Assembly: GCA_036504515.1 (NCBI GenBank)
Contig: DASXVA010000009.1
Span: 1 to 64,000 of the forward strand
DNA length: 64,000 nucleotides
DNA from: AWTP1-18 sp036504515
Lineage (GTDB): Bacteria; Pseudomonadota; Gammaproteobacteria; Burkholderiales; Rhodocyclaceae
Reading direction: 5' to 3'
Below the pieces are notes generated by a model, which was not told the DNA's origin, did no database searches, and saw only the letters and a list, made by a program, of their open reading frames with translations. Positions 50,439 to 58,387 of the stretch are shown here, in pieces (the first letter of the stretch is position 1; each line of letters begins with the position of its first letter). A program made the position numbers and the translations under genes.

Positions 50439-52046
50439 ATGAAAAGACTTTTGTTCGAAGTGCATCGCTGGGCGGGCATCGCTCTGGCACTGTTCATGAC
50501 GATCTGGTTCTTTTCCGGTCTGGTGATTCTGTATGCCGGTTACACACCGCAGAATCGCCACCAACAGTTGGCCCATGCCGAGTCGCTCAATCTTGAGTCC
50601 GGCTTGCTGAGTCTGGGCCAGGTATGGGAACGCAGTGCCGAGCAACGCCGGGAAGGGGAAAAAGAAAAAGTCAGCGGCAAGGGCGGTTCTACGGAAAGTG
50701 CTCTGGTGGAAGGCCGCTTGGTACGCCTCTTGGGCCAACCGTTATGGCTGGCAGAAAACGACAAAGGCCAACGTTTTGCCCTCTCCGCCCAGGATGGGAG
50801 TGTGATCAAGGTCAAACCCGATGCAGCGGTGACGATCGCCCAGCAATGGCAAAGCAATGACCCTGAACTTTCCAAAAACGCCACAACGCCCAGCTATGTA
50901 GAAACCCTGAGCAAAACATCCTTGGTGCGCAATCTGGATGACTTGCAACCGTTCCATCGGATTGATCTGGGTGACGCTGCGGCGACTCACCTGTTCATCT
51001 CCGCCAAGACCGGCGAGGTCGTGAATGTTTCCACCCGCTTGCAGCGGGGCATGATGTGGGTCGGCAACTGGCTGCACTTGTTCCGCCCGATCGAATCCCT
51101 CGGCGGCAGCAACGACAGCCGTCGCGATGTACTGCTCTGGCTGGTTGGCGTTGCACTGGCCGCTTGTCTGACGGGCCTCATCATCGGCTGGTTGCGCTGG
51201 CGTCCCCGTTGGGGCAACAAGCCCACGTATTCCCAGGGTCGTACCCAGCCTTATCGTGCCTTCTGGTTCAAGTGGCATTTCTGGAGCGGCCTGTTGGGGG
51301 GCATCGTGGCTCTGACATGGGCCCTTAGCGGATTTCTTAATGGCAATCCCTGGCAGATATTTTCGCCGGCCAATGCCAACAAACAGGAAATGGCTCGTTA
51401 CTACGGACCTGGTTTGCCTAAAGCCATGGCCGACTGGAAACCTGTCGCCCAAGCCAATCTTGGTGACGATGTGGTTGAACTGGCCTGGCGCCGTATTGGC
51501 GATCAGGCTGGATTGCTGGCCCTGAGTCGGGATGGCAAACGTACACCGGTCGCCGTGTCTGGCGCGGTATCCGGCTTTGACGAAACAGCACTGCGGGCGG
51601 CGGCCAGCCGTTTGGGTAAAGGTGTGGAGATCGCTTCTGTCGAACTGCAGACGGATTACGACAGCTATTACTACCCCCGCCATGGCCGCGGTGTCGCGGA
51701 TCGACCTTTGCCTGTCGCAAAAGTTGAATTGGCGGATGCGGGCCACAATCGTCTTTACATTGATCCGGCCGATGGTCGCCTGCTGCTGAAACAGGACGAC
51801 AGCCGCCGCGCCTATCGCTGGTTGTTCAACGGATTGCATTACTGGGATATCGGCTGGCTCTACCAGCGTCCCCTCTGGGATGCCTGGTCCTTGCTCTGGA
51901 TTGGTTTCGGGCTGGTACTGAGTGTCTCGTCGGTGGTTATCGGCTGGCGACGTTTGAAAGCGACCTTCCGTCGGAGGAAGTCGAAGGAGTCTGCTGATGT
52001 TGTGGGAAGCGTTGAGCCTCAATTGGCGACTGAAAGAGCTTCCTGA
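50439..52046 (+). CDS. PepSY-associated transmembrane protein
   Basis: 535 residues from ATG 50439. Four transmembrane helices: one near the N-terminus (LFEVHRWAGIALALFMTIWF), two central (DVLLWLVGVALAACLTGLIIGWL and FWSGLLGGIVALTWALSGFL) and one C-terminal (LLWIGFGLVLSVSSVVIGW). PepSY-like periplasmic domains lie between them. Conserved His near helix starts (EVHRW, WLHLF, FKWHFW) resemble haem- or iron-reductase-type PepSY_TM proteins linked to siderophore uptake. Ends at a strong terminator. Confidence 0.85.
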   Translation: MKRLLFEVHRWAGIALALFMTIWFFSGLVILYAGYTPQNRHQQLAHAESLNLESGLLSLGQVWERSAEQRREGEKEKVSGKGGSTESALVEGRLVRLLGQPLWLAENDKGQRFALSAQDGSVIKVKPDAAVTIAQQWQSNDPELSKNATTPSYVETLSKTSLVRNLDDLQPFHRIDLGDAAATHLFISAKTGEVVNVSTRLQRGMMWVGNWLHLFRPIESLGGSNDSRRDVLLWLVGVALAACLTGLIIGWLRWRPRWGNKPTYSQGRTQPYRAFWFKWHFWSGLLGGIVALTWALSGFLNGNPWQIFSPANANKQEMARYYGPGLPKAMADWKPVAQANLGDDVVELAWRRIGDQAGLLALSRDGKRTPVAVSGAVSGFDETALRAAASRLGKGVEIASVELQTDYDSYYYPRHGRGVADRPLPVAKVELADAGHNRLYIDPADGRLLLKQDDSRRAYRWLFNGLHYWDIGWLYQRPLWDAWSLLWIGFGLVLSVSSVVIGWRRLKATFRRRKSKESADVVGSVEPQLATERAS

Positions 52047-52064
52047 GTTTAAGGATTGTCGTTG

Positions 52065-52103
52065 CAGCGGACGGAGTTTTCTCCGTCCGCTGTTTTGTTT
52101 TTT
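52065..52103 (+). terminator. Strong Rho-independent terminator
   Basis: Perfect 12-bp stem CAGCGGACGGAG / CTCCGTCCGCTG with loop TTTT and a long T run (52093-52103). It ends the PepSY gene and rules out an arylsulfatase start upstream of 52128. Confidence 0.95.
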
Positions 52104-52127
52104 CCCGTTCATCGACTGAGGTACCGA

Positions 52128-54476
52128 ATGAAACACATCCGGTTTGTCTGCCTGGTTTCTGTTTTTGCAACGTCATCGTGGGGCTGGGCAGCGGGCGAAT
52201 CTTTGCCTTATCCTCCGCAGCCCTTTGCGGGCAAGCTTGATCAATCACGGGACAAGGCCCAAGCGGCATGGCCCAAGCCGGTGACGGCACCGAAGGGGGC
52301 GCCCAATGTAGTGGTGATCCTGCTCGACGACGTGGGTTTTTCTGCCTCCCGTCCCTTTGGTGGCGTGGCGGAAACGCCGACTCTGGAGCAACTGGCCCAG
52401 AATGGCGTCAGCTACAACGAATTCCATGTGACCTCCCTCTGCTCACCAACTCGGGCTGCTGTTCTTACCGGACGCAATCACCACGAAGTGGGCTTCGGCA
52501 CTGTCGCCGATAACTCGGCCGGCTTCCCTGGCTACAACTCTGTCTGGCAGCGGGACACGGTGTCCCTGCCCGAAGTCTTGCGCCAGAACGGCTACAGCAC
52601 GGCAGCTTTTGGTAAATGGCACAACACTCCCGTGTGGGAACAGACCCCCGCCGGACCCTACGACCACTGGCCTACCAGCCTGGGCTTCGAATATTTCTAC
52701 GGCTTCCTCGGCGGTGCCAATACCCAGTACGAACCCCGTCTGTACCGCAACACCACGCCGGTTGAGCCTGGCAAAACTGCCGAAGCGGGCTATCACCTGA
52801 TCGCTGACCTGGCGGACGATGCCATTCGCTGGCTCCATGTGCACGACGCCGTATTGCCGGACAAACCTTTCTTCCTCTGGTTGGCGCCGGGCGGTACCCA
52901 CTGGCCCCAGCATGTACCCCAGGAGTGGATTGCCAAGTACAAGGGCAAGTTCGACCAAGGCTGGGACAAGCTGCGGGAGGAGGTTTTTGCTCGCCAGAAA
53001 AAGCTGGGGGTGATTCCGGCCAATGCCGAATTGACCCCTCGTCCGCCGGAGCTTCCGGCCTGGGATAGTCTCTCTGCCGAAGAGAAAAAACTGTTCGCTC
53101 GGGAGGCTGAGGTTTCTGCCGCCTATCTGGCCTATACCGATTACCAACTGGGCCGGGTGCTTGCATCGATCCGGGAAGAAGGCAAAGCCGACGATACCGT
53201 GGTGTTCTACATTGCCGGGGATAACGGTGCTGCCCTCAACAACCGCCTGGAAGGCAACGATGCTTACGCTGCTGACGGCAAGCCGTTAACTGTGGCTGAG
53301 CGGCTGAAATTGATCGACCAGTTGGGCGGTCCGCTCCACGATAACAACTATGGCACTGCCTGGGGTTGGGCGGATAACACGCCCTTCCAGTATGGCAAGG
53401 GTATTCCCGCCTACTTGGGCGGTGCGCGCAATCCCCTGGTGGTGTCCTGGCCGGCAAAGATCAAGGACAAGGGTGTTGTTCGCAGCCAGTTCAGCCATGT
53501 GACCGACATTGCGCCGACGATCTATGAGCTGACCGGCATCCAGTTTCCTGAAACCGTGGACGGTATCCGTCAGGTGCCGCTGGAAGGCAAGAGCATCGCC
53601 TATAGTTTCGACAGTGCCACCGCGCGTACGCCTCGGACATTACAGTACTTTGAAATCGGCGGCAGCCGCGGTATTTACAAGGATGGCTGGTGGGCCGGTT
53701 CCCGCAATGTGCCCAAGCCACCTGTTGGGGTGACTGGGCCGGTACTCAATCAGGCGCCCTACGGTCAACGTCCTTGGGAGTTGTACAACCTGAATGAGGA
53801 TTACAGCCAGGCCCGAAATTTGGCCGACAAGTACCCGGAGAAGGTTGCCGAACTGGCGGGAGTTTTTGATCAGGAAGCCTGGCGGAATGATGTCTATCCT
53901 TTGGCACCGCTTGGTGTCGACAGGCCCAATCCTGCGGCGGGACGGACATCCTTTCTCTACCGCGCCGGGGTGAACCGTATTCCCTCCCGTAACGGTCCCG
54001 ATGTCACACGCCGTGCCCACCGCATCAGTGCTGACATCGACTTGCCCGCCAAGGGTGGTGACGGCGTGATCATTGCCGACGGCGGTCGTTGGGGTGGGTT
54101 CTCGCTGTATATCAAGAATGGCCGACTGGTCTATGCTGCCAATGCTCACGGCAACATCACAGGCAAGATCGTTTCCAGCCAAGCGGTGCCCAGGGGTAAG
54201 GTTCAGGTTGCCTTCCAGTTCACTCCGGACTCATCACCTGCCAAACAGGGTGGTGCCGAGCTTTCTCCCTTTGGTCCTCTGCCTGCGGTGCCGGGCAAGG
54301 GTGAGTTGTTTATCAACGGCAAGGCTGTGGGCGAAGGTCGTATTACGAAGATCGTCTATAGCCCCTATGAGTCTCTGGATATCGGTTCTGACCTGGGTTC
54401 GCCGGTGAGTAATGATTACCGGACTCCCTTTGCCTTCAGCGGTGGAGTGACCAAGGTCGAGGTTGATTTGCAGTGA
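52128..54476 (+). CDS. Periplasmic arylsulfatase
   Basis: 782 residues from ATG 52128. Signal peptide to GWAAG. Metal and substrate motifs: VVVILLDDVGFSASRPFGG at the start, then the formylglycine site C105-SPTR in SLCSPTRAAVLTGRNHHEVGFG, the KWHNTP lysine/histidine, and GTHWPQHVP. A ~200-residue C-terminal domain follows. It hydrolyses sulfate esters and releases sulfate, which fits the two sulfate-binding proteins and the sulfur storage operon. Formylglycine maturation would need a separate enzyme not seen here. The stop overlaps the next gene region. Confidence 0.93.
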   Translation: MKHIRFVCLVSVFATSSWGWAAGESLPYPPQPFAGKLDQSRDKAQAAWPKPVTAPKGAPNVVVILLDDVGFSASRPFGGVAETPTLEQLAQNGVSYNEFHVTSLCSPTRAAVLTGRNHHEVGFGTVADNSAGFPGYNSVWQRDTVSLPEVLRQNGYSTAAFGKWHNTPVWEQTPAGPYDHWPTSLGFEYFYGFLGGANTQYEPRLYRNTTPVEPGKTAEAGYHLIADLADDAIRWLHVHDAVLPDKPFFLWLAPGGTHWPQHVPQEWIAKYKGKFDQGWDKLREEVFARQKKLGVIPANAELTPRPPELPAWDSLSAEEKKLFAREAEVSAAYLAYTDYQLGRVLASIREEGKADDTVVFYIAGDNGAALNNRLEGNDAYAADGKPLTVAERLKLIDQLGGPLHDNNYGTAWGWADNTPFQYGKGIPAYLGGARNPLVVSWPAKIKDKGVVRSQFSHVTDIAPTIYELTGIQFPETVDGIRQVPLEGKSIAYSFDSATARTPRTLQYFEIGGSRGIYKDGWWAGSRNVPKPPVGVTGPVLNQAPYGQRPWELYNLNEDYSQARNLADKYPEKVAELAGVFDQEAWRNDVYPLAPLGVDRPNPAAGRTSFLYRAGVNRIPSRNGPDVTRRAHRISADIDLPAKGGDGVIIADGGRWGGFSLYIKNGRLVYAANAHGNITGKIVSSQAVPRGKVQVAFQFTPDSSPAKQGGAELSPFGPLPAVPGKGELFINGKAVGEGRITKIVYSPYESLDIGSDLGSPVSNDYRTPFAFSGGVTKVEVDLQ

Positions 54477-56652
54477 TGACGATGGCCAGCCGGGGAGGGC
54501 GGACGAGGGGGCTTTATTGCCCCTGAGTCATGCTGTGCTCCGGCTGGCCTCGGTGCTGTTCCTGCTGACGGTCTTCGCTTTCACATTCCTGCCTCGCCAT
54601 GGACAGGCAGGGGAACTTGCTCTGCTACGGTACACCGGGAGTCAGCGTTGCATTGGCTGTCATCAGGCCCAGGGGGCAACGTGGCAGCAATCCCATCATG
54701 CCCGTTCCATGCAGGTGGCCGATGGGACAACGGTGCTTGGTAATTTCCGCGATGCCGAACTTAACCACCATGGACAGCGCACGCAATTTTTTCGTCGCGG
54801 CGGCAAGTTCTTTGTCCGCATTGAAGAGGCCGGCAACCCTGCCCGGGAATTTCCCATTGCCTATACCTTCGGCGTACATCCCTTACAACAATACTTGATT
54901 GCCTTGCCCGGGGGGCGGCTTCAAGCCCTTGCGGTTGCCTGGGATGCCCGATCCAGAGAGGAGGGCGGACAGCGCTGGTATCACCTCTATCCTGAGTCTC
55001 CCCCTCAACCTGGAGAGTCAGCCCATTGGCGTGGTCGGGATCAGAACTGGAATTTCATGTGTGCCTCCTGCCACTCCACCGGCGTGCGCAAGAACTACGA
55101 TGCAGTAAAGAATAGCTACCGCACGAGCTGGTCTGCGCTGAATGTGTCCTGTGAGGCTTGCCATGGGCCGGGCTCTGCTCATGTGGATTGGGCAAGCAGC
55201 AAGAAAGGCAAAAAGGACGGGGCACCCCCACGACTGGGCCTGGTGGCGGAAACAGTGCGGCAGCTGTCATTCTCGTTCACTACACAGGACCAAGCGATTG
55301 CCTCAACTCTTGGTAACCCTGCCCAGGGCCGTACAGCAACGGAAGCTTGCCTGGGCTGCCATAGCCGGCGCCAGGAATTGCTGACCGATAAGCAAAAGGA
55401 TGGACGGGAAATTGAACAACCCTATCTCGATCGCTACTTGCCGGCATTGATCGAGAAAGGGCTTTATCACGCTGACGGGCAGGTAGATGGTGAGGTCTTT
55501 GAGGGAGGTTCCTTTGCCCAGAGTGCCATGCACAGGGCTGGGGTCAGTTGCACTAATTGCCATGAAGCTCATAGCCTGAAATTGCGCGCCAGCGGCAATA
55601 CCCTGTGCGCCCAGTGTCATTTGCCTGCTCGCTATGATCGCCCGGAACATCATCGGCATCCCCTTGGTTCTACCGGTGCCCAGTGCATCAATTGCCACAT
55701 GCCAGCCAAGACCTTCATGGGCGTCCATGTTCGTCGTGACCACAGTCTGCGTATTCCCCGTCCCGATCTGAGTCAGCAATTGGGCACGCCCGATGCCTGC
55801 AGCCAATGCCATGTCGGCAGGCCTTCCTCTTGGGCCGCGGATGCCTTGGCACAATGGCGCAAGGAGCGGGGCCAGCCCGCATTGACCAGCGATCATTTTT
55901 CTTCTGCCATTGACGCTGCCTGGTTAGGTAGCCCGGCGGCAGATCGTTTACAGCTTGCCCTGGCGAAAGAAACTTCCGGCATGGTGAGTGCGTCTCTGCT
56001 GTCCCTGTTACCTGCAGATGGTTCTCCTCAAGGAACGGAAGCTGTTGCCAAGGCTGCTCGGGATAAAGATGGATGGGTACGGCTGGGGGCCGCCCGGGCC
56101 TTGGCCGGTCAGTCGTCCCCGCCTGTTCTTGCCATCGGCGGAGCATTGCTTGGTGATTCCTTGCGTGCCGTACGCATCGAAGCTGCTCGTTCCTTGGCGG
56201 GAACGCCGAAGACAAGATTGACAGAGGCGCAGCAACAAAGCCTGCAGGCGGCCATTGATGAATTGATTGCCGTGGAATCCGCTTCTGCCGAAAGACCGGA
56301 AGCCCATGTCAATCTGGCGAACCTGTATCGACGGCTGGGAAAACCTGAAATGGCCGAGGGTGCCTTGAAGAATGCTTTGAAACTGGAGCCGAGTTTCGTG
56401 CCGGCGTTAGTGAATCTGGCGGACCTGTATCGACAACTGCATCGTGATGCTGAGGCAGAGCCTTTGCTGCGCCAGGCGGTACGCAAAGCCCCCGAAGCCG
56501 CCGAAGCAGCTCATGCCTTGGGGCTGTTGCTGATTCGTCAGGGGCGAAAAGAGGAAGCCTTGGTCTGGCTGCAGAAGTCGGTGGTTCTTGCGCCAGGGAA
56601 TTCTCGTTACGTCTACGTGCTGGATCTGGCGCGAAAAGAAGTTGGCAAGTGA
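54463..56652 (+). CDS. Octahaem cytochrome c with TPR repeats
   Basis: 729 residues. Eight CXXCH sites: CIGCH, CASCH, CEACH, CLGCH, CTNCH, CAQCH, CINCH and CSQCH between residues 60 and 430. A HEAT-like helical segment follows, then three TPR units (AHVNLANLYRRLGKPEMAEGALKNALKLEPSF and similar). A hydrophobic signal-like segment (RLASVLFLLTVFAFTFLP) is near the N-terminus. The start is unresolved: TTG 54463 is in frame, whereas the coupled ATG at 54476 (TGATG) is out of frame. Periplasmic electron transfer, probably with the arylsulfatase operon partner; substrate unknown. Confidence 0.85.
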   Translation: MICSDDDGQPGRADEGALLPLSHAVLRLASVLFLLTVFAFTFLPRHGQAGELALLRYTGSQRCIGCHQAQGATWQQSHHARSMQVADGTTVLGNFRDAELNHHGQRTQFFRRGGKFFVRIEEAGNPAREFPIAYTFGVHPLQQYLIALPGGRLQALAVAWDARSREEGGQRWYHLYPESPPQPGESAHWRGRDQNWNFMCASCHSTGVRKNYDAVKNSYRTSWSALNVSCEACHGPGSAHVDWASSKKGKKDGAPPRLGLVAETVRQLSFSFTTQDQAIASTLGNPAQGRTATEACLGCHSRRQELLTDKQKDGREIEQPYLDRYLPALIEKGLYHADGQVDGEVFEGGSFAQSAMHRAGVSCTNCHEAHSLKLRASGNTLCAQCHLPARYDRPEHHRHPLGSTGAQCINCHMPAKTFMGVHVRRDHSLRIPRPDLSQQLGTPDACSQCHVGRPSSWAADALAQWRKERGQPALTSDHFSSAIDAAWLGSPAADRLQLALAKETSGMVSASLLSLLPADGSPQGTEAVAKAARDKDGWVRLGAARALAGQSSPPVLAIGGALLGDSLRAVRIEAARSLAGTPKTRLTEAQQQSLQAAIDELIAVESASAERPEAHVNLANLYRRLGKPEMAEGALKNALKLEPSFVPALVNLADLYRQLHRDAEAEPLLRQAVRKAPEAAEAAHALGLLLIRQGRKEEALVWLQKSVVLAPGNSRYVYVLDLARKEVGK

Positions 56653-56850
56653 GCAATGTTCAGCACTGGTAATGGAGTTTGCTGTGTCTGAAACAACTCT
56701 GCGGTAGCTTGCGGGCAAGCAACGCAACGATTGTGGCGACAATAGTCGCAATCTTTTGAGGGGCAGTTTGTCACGTCAGATGAGCTTCGATGAACTGGTA
56801 AGATAGTCGTGGGTGTCTGCTTTCTTCTTCAGGAAGTAAGACAGGTTTTA

Positions 56851-56935
56851 GTGCTGGTCGGGCCGCCGCACTGCTTTTATGAGCACCGCCCATGACCACT
56901 TATCGCCCCCAGCGACAGCCTTCGCTGTCCGTACT
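56851..56935 (+). promoter_or_regulatory. Structured leader upstream of nhaD, riboswitch candidate
   Basis: In a 361-bp gap (56653-57013) with no gene. TGGTCGGGC (56855) pairs with GCCC-AT-GACCA (56888-56898), GTGCT (56851) can pair with AGCAC inside that loop as an alternative or pseudoknot, and GACAGC-CTTC-GCTGTC follows at about 56913. Such compact structure just before a Na+/H+ antiporter recalls cation-responsive leaders, but the class was not identified. Confidence 0.45.
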
Positions 56936-57013
56936 GCATTCCCTCCTCTGTTCATACTGTCCTCAGGCGTTTTTTCTTCTTGGTGAAGATCAACGGGCAA
57001 AGGAGGGCTTGCC

Positions 57014-58288
57014 ATGCTGATTGCCCTAGTCACGGTTTTTGTCTTGGCCTACGCCGCCATAGCACTGGAGCATCCCCTCAAGATCAACAAATCAGCCTCG
57101 GCCTTGATCGCGGCGGGTCTGCTCTGGACCATCTACGCGGTGACGCTGGATGATCCTTCCACGGTTGGCGAACAACTGGGTGAGTCCTTGATGGGAACGG
57201 CCCAGATCGTTTTCTTCCTGATGGGGGCCATGGCAATTGTTGAGTTGGTGGATGCCCACAACGGTTTTGACGTCATTACGCAACGGATTCGGACATCGAA
57301 ACTGTCTTCGCTGATGTGGCTGGTCGGGTTTGTTTCTTTTTTCCTCAGCGCTATCCTCGACAACCTGACCACCACCATCGTGATGATTTCTCTGATGCGG
57401 AAACTTCTGGACAAGCAGGAGGATAGGCTCATGTTTGCGGGAATCATTGTCATCGCCGCAAACTCCGGTGGTGCCTGGTCGCCCGTGGGTGACGTAACAA
57501 CCACGATGCTGTGGATCGGCGGTCAGATCACGTCAATGGCGACGATCAAGTCGGTGTTTTTTCCTTCCCTCATCAGCATGGTCGTTCCTTTGGCTGTGGC
57601 TGCCTATGCTTTTCGGGGACGCGATTTTCATTGCCTTAAGCAGAGCGTCAGCGATGACACCCCGCACACGACCGAGTTCGATCGCAATCTGATGTTCTTC
57701 ATGGGGCTAGGTGTTTTGCTCGCTGTACCCGTTTTCAAAACCGTTACCCATTTGCCGCCTTTCATGGGCGTGATGTTCGGGCTGGGGATTCTTTGGTTGG
57801 TGGGGGACATCCTGCACCGGCACAAGCAAGAAGAAGAGAAGCAACAGTTCACGCTGGCTCATGCCCTGAGCAAGATAGACATGAGTTCCCTCATCTTCTT
57901 CGTCGGTATTCTGCTGTCAGTGGCAACCCTGGAACATACCCATATTCTGACCTCCCTTGCGCAGTGGCTGGATGCAACTTTCGGGCGGCAGGACATCATT
58001 GTTCTGATCATCGGCATCGCCAGTGCAATCGTCGACAACGTGCCCTTGGTGGCAGCATCCATGGGGATGTATAGCCTGGCTGACTTTCCCCCGGACCACT
58101 TCTTATGGTCATTCCTTGCGTATTGCGCGGGGACGGGGGGCTCCATCCTGATCATCGGTTCCGCCGCTGGGGTCGCTGCGATGGGCCTGGAGAAAATCCA
58201 TTTCTTTTGGTACTTCAAAAGAATTAGTGGCTTGGCCCTGCTGGGCTATTTTTCCGGGGCCGGTGTTTTTCTTCTTCAAGTCCATTGA
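57014..58288 (+). CDS. nhaD: Na+/H+ antiporter NhaD
   Basis: 424 residues, about twelve helices. Family blocks: LEHPLKINKSASALIAAGLLW, ELVDAHNGFDVITQRIRT, SAILDNLTTTIVMISLMRKLL, IVIAANSGGAWSPVGDVTTTMLW and IASAIVDNVPLVAASMGMY. Exchanges cytoplasmic Na+ (or Li+) for protons in pH and salt homeostasis. ATG 57014 follows AAAGGAGG. A structured leader lies 80-160 bp upstream. Convergent with prc, with a hairpin between. Confidence 0.94.
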   Translation: MLIALVTVFVLAYAAIALEHPLKINKSASALIAAGLLWTIYAVTLDDPSTVGEQLGESLMGTAQIVFFLMGAMAIVELVDAHNGFDVITQRIRTSKLSSLMWLVGFVSFFLSAILDNLTTTIVMISLMRKLLDKQEDRLMFAGIIVIAANSGGAWSPVGDVTTTMLWIGGQITSMATIKSVFFPSLISMVVPLAVAAYAFRGRDFHCLKQSVSDDTPHTTEFDRNLMFFMGLGVLLAVPVFKTVTHLPPFMGVMFGLGILWLVGDILHRHKQEEEKQQFTLAHALSKIDMSSLIFFVGILLSVATLEHTHILTSLAQWLDATFGRQDIIVLIIGIASAIVDNVPLVAASMGMYSLADFPPDHFLWSFLAYCAGTGGSILIIGSAAGVAAMGLEKIHFFWYFKRISGLALLGYFSGAGVFLLQVH

Positions 58289-58295
58289 ATCGACG

Positions 58296-58326
58296 CTGGC
58301 CATCTCCTGTTCATGGAGATGGCCAG
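58296..58326. terminator. Hairpin between nhaD and prc
   Basis: Perfect 12-bp stem CTGGCCATCTCC / GGAGATGGCCAG with a 7-base loop, eight bases after the nhaD stop and between convergent genes. No T run. Confidence 0.7.
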
Positions 58327-58387
58327 AGCGGGCTGTCAGTTCCATCTTCACCTGTTCAGATAATGATGGAACTAACCAGCGATATTG

